Shown piece after piece: positions 53,501 to 61,200 of a stretch of 64,000 bases of DNA. Below the pieces are notes generated by a model. The model was not told the origin of the DNA. It saw only the letters and a list, made by a program, of their open reading frames with translations, and did no database searches. Each line of letters opens with the position of its first letter. Position 1 is the first letter of the stretch. The translations under genes were made by a program, and so were the position numbers. This DNA comes from Leuctra nigra. Lineage: Eukaryota > Arthropoda > Insecta > Plecoptera > Leuctridae. The stretch lies in assembly GCA_934045905.1 (NCBI GenBank), contig OW203770.1, positions 2,728,001 to 2,792,000 on the forward strand, written 5' to 3'.

Positions 53501-55253
53501 CGGGACGACATCGAATGCTTTGGAGAAGTCAAAGAGAACAGCGTCAACTTGAAGCCCCTTGTCCAAAAGCTCGATTACTTCTTGCGTGAACCCTGCAATG
53601 GCCGTTTCGCACTTGAGTGTTACTTGAGTGTTAACACTTGAGTGTTAACATATTTAAGAGTAAACTTTTGGTGAAAGATAGCGCCTGCGCTAAATGAAGA
53701 ATAATTATCAATGTGTACCTCTCTGTACAGTCACTTGTTGCTTCTAGATCGGAGCGTGCATTTTCGAGATGATGAGCAGACCACACACCAGCAACGACCT
53801 CGCTGCTTTGGTCAACTTGTACGACAGATTGCAGGCAATCGGTTCCCTGGTGCCATCTGAATTTATTAGCAGATTCTCACTAATCGGAGGCTTCATGAAC
53901 GTTGCGTTCCCAATGGTGGTGAGTTGTTATGTAAAATCAAAACTAAAACGCGCAATAACATTTTTGACAGGCATCAGAAGATGTACTAAAGGTGTACTTA
54001 CGCTGTACAAGCGCTCGGCCGTTTTAGAAAATTGAGAGAGAAAAATTGTTTCATGAGATACGATGTTCACATGATCATTCTATTAGTAGCACTTTTTCAT
54101 TTTTGCTTCGTGCCTTGTTGATTAGCCGTTTATTCAACAAAACCGCCCAAAACTATCGTATTTCCGATACGATTGGAGACCAAACCCGTTAACCAATTGA
54201 TCTCAAATTTTAATCACGATTAGATAAAAGACGAACTAAGGGTTATCACTTGGCAAATTTTTAAAATTAAATTTCATACGGCACCCAGCGAAACAAGAAA
54301 AAATACAACTTTTCACCAAAAATCATGTGATTTATTACTAATTAACGACACAAAAAATTTAAAATTTACCAAAGGATAACACTCAGTTAGTCTTTTATCT
54401 AATCATGATTAAAATTTCAAATCATTTCGTAGACCCAATTTGTCTTCAATCGTATCCAAAAAAGAGTCTGCAAAAAGCGGCAAAACGCTCGCGCTTGCAC
54501 TACCTTAATGGGACAATAACATACTTGATGATTTGATACGGCCGTCAGTTCCTAAAGTGACTATTAAAAGGGCTTGGTAGTGAGCGTGGCCTTGACGAGT
54601 TTTTTAATCGATTTTTATCAATATCTTTTACCAATGTCATTGTTAACAAAATAGGGCTATGTACGAGTATTCAGAACAGTTTAATGAAAATAATATCATA
54701 GTTTGGAATAAGTTATTAGTTTTATTTTGTCCAGCAGGCGTTTAGAACCCGAAAATGTAGTAATTTTCAGGTTCTAAACGCCTGCTGGACAAAATAAAAC
54801 TAATAACTTATTCCAAACTATGATATTATTTTCATTAAACTGTTCTGAATACTCGTACATAGCCCTATTTTGTTAACAATGACATTGGTAAAACTTATTG
54901 ATAAAAATCGATTAAAAAACTCTTCATGGTCAAACTCACTACCCAGCCGTCTTAAAACTCTTTCTTTGGCGCTTTCAGGTAATCGATGGATACCAGACCG
55001 TAGGAACGCCACGTCTAGCAATGTGCGTTGCGGACATGATCGGAACTAACCCCATCATCGGGTACAGCTTGACGATCTCGGAGCCTGACGGAAACCTCAC
55101 CATGCTGCCGGTCAGACTCCTGGACCAGAACTACGTCACCGATCAGACGCAGTTTACTGTCACAGTCACAGCTCCATTGACAGTGGGGTTCAACCACATT
55201 GCAGGCTACTTCAACCTGGAGGACAGCCTGTGTCGCAAGTCCAGGATCAACCT
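41282..55253 (+). CDS. Gene B (partial): adhesion GPCR-like ectodomain
   Basis: Proposed join 41282-41596, 42149-42859, 45955-46222, 49841-50037, 53748-53918, 54979-55253, then beyond the window. All junction phases agree (0,0,1,0,0 and an open phase 2). The protein starts with a signal peptide (MSPCLHLLALLSAAWISLSHG), continues through a Cys-containing unknown region with four copies of a 51-residue repeat, a SEA-like segment (ALAKTLGVDSSYIQ), a segment with MWPATGANC, NITAARECHWGG and DPC that resembles the hormone-receptor motif, and a helical then beta-rich part that fits a GAIN domain. That order, HormR followed by GAIN, is typical of adhesion GPCRs. The proteolysis site and seven-helix part are not in the window. 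The family call is by eye and could be wrong. The gene model is firmer than the name. Confidence 0.65.
41597..42148 (+). other. Gene B intron 1
   Basis: AT-rich, with a C run at 41999-42011. Acceptor TTACTCTAG|TTC in phase 0 has a weak pyrimidine tract. It is the only nearby AG that keeps the frame of exon 2. Confidence 0.55.
42149..42859 (+). CDS. Gene B exon 2 with four in-frame 51-aa repeats
   Basis: Begins FVSAIYTATLASDTKQGTVG and then runs through four copies of a unit starting TTFRCALCEMTLRHDVTVSV and ending NNKSTTKK (TKT in the last). Each unit adds two cysteines (CALC). The frame is open throughout and closes in phase 0 at AAG ACG|GTATAAC. The first and last units have Asp in AVDNSAN, the middle two Asn. 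The unit itself matches no family I recognise. Confidence 0.75.
42254..42859 (+). repeat. Array 3: 4 x 153-bp tandem units with internal splice donors
   Basis: Units start at 42254, 42407, 42560 and 42713. The first three end AAGAAG|GTAATT, which reads as a splice donor at 42401, 42554 and 42707. The fourth ends AAGACG|GTATAA, the presumed true exon end. The unit is 147 nt of exon plus 6 nt. Copies are nearly identical, so the expansion is recent. Confidence 0.92.
43353..43427. repeat. Short tandem repeat rich in E-box and CRE-like sites
   Basis: Two and a half copies of CACGTCACGTGACTGTC followed by CACACGCATGTGT. Each copy holds the palindrome TCACGTGA. It lies in intron 2 of gene B. Binding-site meaning is inference. 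The rest of 42860-43988 is non-coding apart from a GGTACC-containing 10-mer repeated five times at 43899-43952. Confidence 0.6.
44219..44290 (-). tRNA. tRNA-like sequence, minus-strand copy
   Basis: Exact mirror of 44705-44776. Full 72-nt cloverleaf length with intact A and B boxes, but C instead of T at position 33, so probably a pseudo-tRNA or SINE promoter. Confidence 0.6.
44705..44776 (+). tRNA. tRNA-like sequence, plus-strand copy
   Basis: Acceptor GTCCCGA/TCGGGGT (with two wobble pairs), D arm GCTTAATGGTTAAAGC, anticodon loop CCGGAAA (would read GGA), perfect T arm CTGGG-TTCGATT-CCCAG. The short variable loop does not fit a serine tRNA and position 33 is C. A general tRNA scan might still call it. 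Confidence 0.6.
44889..45483. other. Gene B intron 2, downstream part
   Basis: Old dispersed-repeat phrases (GGGCCGGATTAAAC, ATCACAGAAACT) and AT-rich DNA. No coding sequence seen. Confidence 0.45.
45955..46222 (+). CDS. Gene B exon 3 (SEA-like segment)
   Basis: Acceptor CTCTCTCTGACCAG|ATC in phase 0 with a strong pyrimidine tract, donor GGA GCA A|GTGAGA in phase 1. It is markedly GC-rich. The start IASALAKTLGVDSSYIQ followed by a beta-type stretch resembles the L-A-x-x-L-G-V pattern in SEA-like modules. The end CPEINQTVEGESPIMWPATG leads into the HormR-like part. Confidence 0.85.
46574..46672. repeat. Short inverted repeat (CACGCCG arms)
   Basis: GTACGTCACACGCCG at 46574-46592 is mirrored by CGGCGTGTGACGTCA near 46655-46672. 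Non-coding, possibly a very small MITE in intron 3. Confidence 0.5.
47275..47503. mobile_element. Half copy of foldback element X
   Basis: Matches 54290-54506 over phrases such as AAATTTACCAA(G/A), ATCATGATT and CAATCGTATCCAAAAAA. The other arm is missing. From 46863 to 47274 there is only AT-rich intron with no recognisable exon. Confidence 0.65.
47657..49511 (-). mobile_element. Helitron-like element H5, reverse orientation, nested in R5
   Basis: Minus-strand start CCATAAAAAACA at 49511, foldback arms about 49110-49270 and 49355-49511, CRE/ETS modules near 48097, 48226, 48491 and 48637, palindrome and CTAG at 47660-47657. Intact counterpart of H4 without the LINE. A (TAA)n-like run sits at 47925-47945. 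Confidence 0.72.
49614..49658. repeat. 45-bp perfect hairpin inserted in R5
   Basis: CATAGACATTTATACTCAC, a 7-nt loop TGCGTTC, then the exact complement. TTCCAA lies on both sides, while the other R copies have a single TTCCAA followed by ACTATG. It therefore looks like an insertion with a 6-bp duplication. Confidence 0.7.
49841..50037 (+). CDS. Gene B exon 4 (HormR-like motif, start of GAIN-like region)
   Basis: Acceptor CTTCATTGTTCCAG|AC in phase 1, donor GCT ACG|GTATAAC in phase 0. Encodes NCVATEVTDNITAARECHWG, a Trp-rich stretch and LDPC. The order C, (A/T)xREC, GG...W, DxxC is that of the hormone-receptor motif. The last part (DRINQALFESAT) is helical and leads to exon 5. Confidence 0.8.
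50134..50437. mobile_element. Foldback MITE family R, copy 6
   Basis: Right flank TTAA 50438-50441. The left arm is shortened (part of the GTACGAG segment is missing), but the central stem TAGTGCC...GGCACTA is intact. Located 96 bp after exon 4. Confidence 0.75.
50501..50894. mobile_element. Foldback element T
   Basis: Long imperfect palindrome: TTGGAGCGGATTCAGAGGCA at the left is mirrored by the sequence ending AAACCGCTCCAA at the right. At the centre a perfect stem, TCGGGCACGAAAACGCTACG (50661-50680), is mirrored at 50711-50731 around a CG-rich loop. Between 50895 and 51547 I see no gene. Confidence 0.75.
51548..51941. mobile_element. Foldback MITE S with TTAA target sites
   Basis: Near-perfect inverted arms (GAGGCAAACGGAAGCGAGC at the left, GCTCGCTTCCGTTTGCCTC at the right) with a small loop around TTTTTAGTAAGATAATAAAA. 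TTAA at 51544-51547 and 51942-51945. TTAA targets recall piggyBac-type mobilisation, as for family R. Confidence 0.85.
51946..53611 (-). mobile_element. 5'-truncated non-LTR retrotransposon (LINE-B)
   Basis: Minus strand. The 3' end is a run of TATG/CATA tetramers (51946-51968) typical of some CR1-like LINE tails. It starts immediately after the TTAA of MITE S. The 5' end is cut inside the RT domain (reads CETAIAGFTQEVIELL). It lies in intron 4 of gene B, antisense to the gene. Confidence 0.85.
52442..53566 (-). pseudogene. LINE-B reverse transcriptase, 5'-truncated ORF
   Basis: 374 codons open with motifs VLFDFSKAFDVVPH, SGVPQGSVLGPTLF, the catalytic FADDLIIYAV, YLGITLSSDMNW and RSVRLWNQLPKD. 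The YADD box reads FADD, an accepted variant. In-frame RT sequence continues a few codons upstream to about 53611. Not autonomous, as the endonuclease part is gone. Confidence 0.9.
53612..53655. repeat. Short tandem repeat at the LINE-B 5' junction
   Basis: Three copies of ACTTGAGTGTTAAC-like sequence (the first lacks AAC). They sit exactly at the truncated 5' end of LINE-B and may be filler or a duplicated target. Confidence 0.6.
53748..53918 (+). CDS. Gene B exon 5 (helical GAIN-like part)
   Basis: Acceptor TTGTTGCTTCTAG|ATC, donor ATG GTG|GTGAGT, phase 0 both ends, 57 codons. Encodes a helical, Leu-rich stretch (NDLAALVNLYDRLQAIG ... FISRFSLIGGFMNVAF) consistent with the alpha-helical half of a GAIN domain. 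The ATG at 53769 is internal, not a start. Confidence 0.78.
54160..54465. mobile_element. Foldback element X
   Basis: CGATACGATTGGAGAC and AATTTTAATCACGATTAGAT at the left are mirrored by ATCTAATCATGATTAAAATT and CTTCAATCGTATCC at the right. A half copy is at 47275-47503. It lies in intron 5 of gene B. Confidence 0.7.
54568..54951. mobile_element. Foldback MITE family R, copy 7
   Basis: TTAA at 54564-54567 and 54952-54955. Left end AAGGGCTTGGTAGTGAG, right end CTCACTACCCAGCCGTC. It ends 27 bp before gene B exon 6, so it supplies the branch-point neighbourhood of that exon. Confidence 0.85.
54979..55253 (+). CDS. Gene B exon 6 (beta-rich GAIN-like part)
   Basis: Acceptor TTGGCGCTTTCAG|GTA in phase 0. 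Encodes VIDGYQTVGTPRLAM, SLTISEPDG, FTVTVTAPLTVGFNHIAGYF and EDSLCRKSRIN, ending in phase 2 at AAC CT|GTGAGT. Reading through gives a stop at once (CTG TGA). Its last 149 nt founded array 2. Confidence 0.75.
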
Positions 55254-58200
55254 GTGAGTAGAGGTTCTCTAGCACTGCCAGTCAGAACTACGTCACCGAT
55301 CAGACTCAGTTCACAGTGACAATCACAGCTCCATTGACAGTGGGATTCAACCACATTGCAGGCTACTTCAACCTAGAGGACAGTTTGTGTCGCAAGACCA
55401 GGATCAACCTGTGAGTAGAGGTTCTCTAGCACTGCCAGTCAGAACTACGTCACCGATCAGACTCAGTTCACAGTGACGATCACAGCTCCATTGACGGTGG
55501 GATTCAACCACATTGCAGGGTACTTCAACCTGGAGGACAGTTTGTGTCGCAAGTCCAGGATCAACCTGTGAGTAGAGGTTCTCTAGCACTGCCAGTCAGA
55601 ACAACGTCACCGATCAGACTCAGTTCACAGTGACGATCACAGCTCCATTGACAGTGGGATTCAACCACATTGCAGGGTACTTCAACCTGGAGGACAGCCT
55701 GTGTCGCAAGTCCAGGATCAACCTGTGAGTAGAGGTTCTCTAGCACTGCCAGTCAGAACTACGTCACCGATCAGACTCAGTTCACAGTTACGATAACAGC
55801 TCCATTGACAGTGGGATTCAACCACATTGCAGGGTACTTCAACCTGGAGGACAGCCTGTGTCGCAAGTCCAGGATCAACCTGTGAGTAGAGGTTCTCTAG
55901 CACTGCCAGTCAGAACTACGTCACCGATCAGACTCAGTTCACAGTGACGATCACAGCTCCATTGACAGTGGGGTTCAACCACATTGCAGGGTACTTCAAC
56001 CTGGAGGACAGCCTGTGTCGCAAGTCCAGGATCAACCTGTGAGTAGAGGTTCTCTAGCACTGCCAGTCAGAACTACGTCACCGATCAGACGCAGTTCACA
56101 GTGACGATCACAGCTCCATTGACAGTGGGGTTCAACCACATTGCAGGGTACTTCAACCTGGAGGACAGCCTGTGTCGCAAGTCCAGGATCAACCTGTGAG
56201 TAGAGGTTCTCTAGCACTGCCAGTCAGAACTACGTCACCGATCAGACTCAGTTCACTGTCACGATCACAGCTCCATTGACAGTGGGATTCAACCACATCG
56301 CTGGGTACTTCAACCTGGAGGACAGCCTGTGTCGCAATGTCCAGGATCAATCTGTGAGTAGAGGTTCTCTAGCACTGCCAGTCAGAACTACGTCACCGAT
56401 CAGACTCAGTTCACAGTGACGATCACAGCTCCATTGACAGTGGGATTCAACCACATTGCAGGGTACTTCAACCTGGAGGACAGCCTGTGTCGCAAGTCCA
56501 GGATCAACCTGTGAGTAGAGGTTCTCTAGCACTGCCAGTCAGAACTACGTCACCGATCAGACTCAGTTCACAGTGACGATCACAGCTCCATTGACAGTGG
56601 GGTTCAACCACATTGCAGGGTACTTCAACCTGGAGGACAGTTTGTGTCGCAAGTCCAGGATCAACCTGTGAGTAGAGGTTCTCTAGCACTGCCAGTCAGA
56701 ACTACGTCACCGATCAGACTCAGTTCACAGTTACGATCACAGCTCCATTGACAGTGGGGTTCAACCACATTGCAGGGTACTTCAACCTGGAGGACAGCCT
56801 GTGTCGCAAGTCCAGGATCAACCAGTGAGTAGAGGTTCTCTAGCACTGCCAGTCAGAACTTCGTCACCGATCAGACTCAGTTCACAGTGACGATCACAGC
56901 TCCATTGACAGTGGGGTTCAACCACATTGCAGGGTACTTCAACCTGGAGGACAGTCTGTGTCGCAAGTCCAGGATCAACCTGTGAGTAGAGGTTCTCTAG
57001 CACTGCCAGTCAGAACTACGTCACCGATCAGACTCAGTTCACAGTGACGATCACAGCTCCATTGACAGTGGGGTTCAACCACATTGCAGGGTACTTCAAC
57101 CTGGAGGACAGCCTGTGTCGCAAATCCAGGATCAACCTGTGAGTAGAGGTTCTCTAGCACTGCCAGTCAGAACTACGTCACCGATCAGACGCAGTTCACA
57201 GTGACGATCACAGCTCCATTGACAGTGGGGTTCAACCACATTGCAGGGTACTTCAACCTGGAGGACAGCCTGTGTCGCAAGTCCAGGATCAACCTGTGAG
57301 TAGAGGTTCTCTAGCACTGCCAGTCAGAACTACGTCACCGATCAGACTCAGTTCACTGTCACGATCACAGCTCCATTGACAGTGGGATTCAACCACATCG
57401 CTGGGTACTTCAACCTGGAGGACAGCCTGTGTCGCAAGTCCAGGATCAATCTGTGAGTAGAGGTTCTCTAGCACTGCCAGTCAGAACTACGTCACCGATC
57501 AAACTCAGTTCACAGTGACGATCACAGCTCCATTGACAGTTGGATTCAACCACATTGCAGGGTACTTCAACCTGGAGGACAGCCTGTGTCGCAAGTCCAG
57601 GATCAACCTGTGAGTAGAGGTTCTCTAGCACTGCCAGTCAGAACTACGTCACCGATCAGACTCAGTTCACAGTGACGATCACAGCTCCATTGACGGTGGG
57701 ATTCAACCACATTGCAGGCTACTTCAACCTGGAGGACAGCCTGTGTAGCAAGTCCAGGATCAACCTGTGAGTAGAGGTTCTCTAGCACTGCCAGTCAGAA
57801 CTACGTCACCGATCAGACTCAGTTCACAGTGACGATCACAGCTCCATTGACAGTGGGATTCAACCACATTGCAGGGTACTTCAACCTGGAGGACAGCCTG
57901 TGTCGCAAGTCCAGGATCAACCTGTGAGTAGAGGTTCTCTAGCACTGCCAGTCAGAACTACGTCACTAATCAGACGCAGTTCACAGTGACGATCACAGCT
58001 CCATTGACAGTGGGGTTCAACCACATTGCAGGCTACTTCAACCTGGAGGACAGCCTGTGTCGCAAGTCCAGGATCAACCTGTGAGTAGAGGTTCTCTAGC
58101 ACTGCCAGTCAGAACTACGTCACCGATCAGACTCAGTTCACAGTGACGATCACAGCTCCATTGACAGTGGGATTCAACCACATTGCAGGGTAATTCAACC

Positions 58201-61200
58201 TGGAGGACAGTTTGTGTCGCAAGTCCAGGATCAACCTGTGAGTAGAGGTTCTCTAGCACTGCCAGGCAGAACTACGTCACCGATCAGACTCAGTTCACTG
58301 TCACGATCACAGCTCCATTGACAGTGGGATTCAACCACATCGCTAAGTACTTCAACCTTGAGGACAGTTTGTGTCGCAAGTCCAGGATCAACCTGTGAGT
58401 AGAGGTTCTCTAGCACTGCCAGTCAGAACTACGTCACCGATCAGACTCAGATTACAGTGACGATCACAGCTCCATTGACGGTGGGATTCAACCTCATTGC
58501 AGGGTACTTCAACCTGGAGGACAGCCTGTGTCGCAAGTCCAGGATCAACCTGTGAGTAGAGGTTCTCTAGCACTGCTAGTCAGAACTACGTCACCGATCA
58601 GACTCAGTTCACAGTGACGATCACAGCTCCATTGACAGTGGGGTTCAACCACATTGCAGGGTACTTCAACCTGGAGGACAGCCTGTGTCGCAAGTCCAGG
58701 ATCAACCTGTGAGTAGAGGTTCTCTAGCACTGCCAGTCAGAACTACGTCACCGATCAGACTCAGTTCACAGTGACGATCACAGCTCCATTGACAGTGGGG
58801 TTCAACCACATTGCAGGGTACTTCAACCTGGAGGACAGCCTGTGTCTCAAGTCCAGGATCAACCTGTGAGTAGAGGTTCTCTAGCACTGCCAGTCAGAAC
58901 TACGTCACCGATCAGACTCAGTTCACAGTGACGATCACAGCTCCATTGACAGTGGGGTTCAACCACATTGCAGGGTACTTCAACCTGGAGGACAGCCTGT
59001 GTCGCAAGTCCAGGATCAACCTGTGAGTAGAGGTTCTCTAGCACTGCCAGTCAGAACTACGTCACCGATCAGACTCAGTTCACAGTGACGATCACAGCTC
59101 CATTGACAGTGGGATTCAACCACATTGCAGGGTACTTCAACCTGGAGGACAGCCTGTGTCGCAAGTCCAGGATCAACCTGTGAGTAGAGGTTTTCTAGCA
59201 CTGCCAGTCAGAACTACGTCACCGATCAGACTCAGTTCACAGTGACGATCACAGCTCCATTGACAGTGGGATTCAACCACATTGCAGGGTACTTCAACCC
59301 GGAGGACAGTTTGTGTCGCAAGTCCAGGATCAACCTGTGAGTAGAGGTTCTCTAGCACTGCCAGTCAGAACTACGTCACCGATCAGACTCAGTTCACAGT
59401 GACGATCACAGCTCCATTGACAGTGGGATTCAACCACATTGCAGGGTACTTCAACCTGGAGGACAGCCTGTGTCGCAAGTCCAGGATCAATCTGTGAGTA
59501 GAGGTTCTCCTTCACTGCCAGTCAGAACTACGTCACCGATCAGACTCAGTTCACAGTGACGATCACAGCTCCATTGACAGTGGGATTCAACCACATTGCA
59601 GGCTACTTCAACCTGGAGGACAGTTTATGTCGCAAGTCCAGGATCAACCTGTGAGTAGAGGTTCTCTAGCACTGCCAGTCAGAACTACGTCACCGATCAG
59701 ACGCAGTTCACAGTGACGATCACAGCTCCATTGACAGTGGGATTCAACCACATTGCTGGCTACTTCAACCTGGAGGACAGCCTGTGGCGCAAGTCCAGGA
59801 TCAACCTGTGAGTAGAGGTTCTCTAGCACTGCCAGTCAGAACTACGTCGTCACCGATCAGACGCAGTTCACAGTGACGATCACAGCTCCATTGACAGTGG
59901 GATTCAACCACATTGCAGGGTACTTCAACCTGGAGGACAGCCTGTGTCGCAAGTCCAGGATCAACCTGTGAGTAAAGGTTCTCTAGCACTGCCAGTCAGA
60001 ACTACGTCACCGATCAGACGCAGTTCACAGTGACGATCACAGCTCCATTAACAGTGGGATTCAACCACATTGCAGGCTACTTCAACCTGGAGGACAGCCT
60101 GTGTCGCAAGTCTAGGATCAACTTGTGAGTAGAGGTTCTCTAGCACTGCCAGTCAGAACTACGTCACCGATCAGACTCAGTTCACAGTGACGATCACAGC
60201 TCCATTGACAGTGGGATTCAACCACATTGCAGGGTTCTTCAACCTGGAGGACAGTTTGTGTCGCAAGTCCAGGATCAACCTGTGAGTAGAGGTTCTCTAG
60301 CACTGCCAGTCAGAACTACGTCACCGATCAGACTCAGTTCACAGTGACGATCACAGCTCCATTGACAGTGGGATTCAACCACATTGCAGGCTACTTCAAC
60401 CTGGAGGACAGCCTGTGTCGCAAGTCCAGGATCAACCTGTGAGTAGAGGTTCTCTAGCACTGCCAGTCAGAACTACGTCACCGATCAGACTCAGTTCACA
60501 GTGACGATCACAGCTCCATTGACAGTGGGATTCAACCACATTGCAGGCTACTTCAACCTGGAGGACAGCCTGTGTCGCAAGTCCAGGATCAACCTGTGAG
60601 TAGAGGTTCTCTAGCACTGCCAGTCAAAACTACGTCACCGATCAGACTCAGTTCACAGTGACGATCACAGCTCCATTGACGGTGGGGTTCAATCACTTCG
60701 CGGGGTACTTCAACCTGTAGGACAGTTTGTGTCGCAAGTCCAGGATCAACCTGTGAGTAGATGTTCTCTAGCACTGCCAGTCAGAACTACGTCACCGATC
60801 AGACGCAGTTCACAGTGACGATCACAGCTCCATTAACAGTGGGATTCAACCACATTGCAGGCTACTTCAACCTGGAGGACAGCCTGTGTCGCAAGTCTAG
60901 GATCAACCTGTGAGTAGAGGTTCTCTAGCACTGCCAGTCAGAACTACGTCACCGATCAGACTCAGTTCACAGTGACGATCACAGCTCCATTGACAGTGGG
61001 ATTCAACCACATTGCAGGGTTCTTCAACCTGGAGGACAGTTTGTGTCGCAAGTCCAGGATCAACCTGTGAGTAGAGGTTCTCTAGCACTGCCAGTCAGAA
61101 CTACGTCACCGATCAGACTCAGTTCACAGTGACGATCACAGCTCCATTGACAGTGGGGTTCAACCACATTGCAGGGTACTTCAACCTGGAGGACAGCCTG

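Noticed and set aside
53769..54035. Independent small gene starting at ATG 53769
   Set aside because: The segment fits better as internal gene B exon 5: acceptor at 53747, donor at 53918, both in phase with the neighbouring exons.
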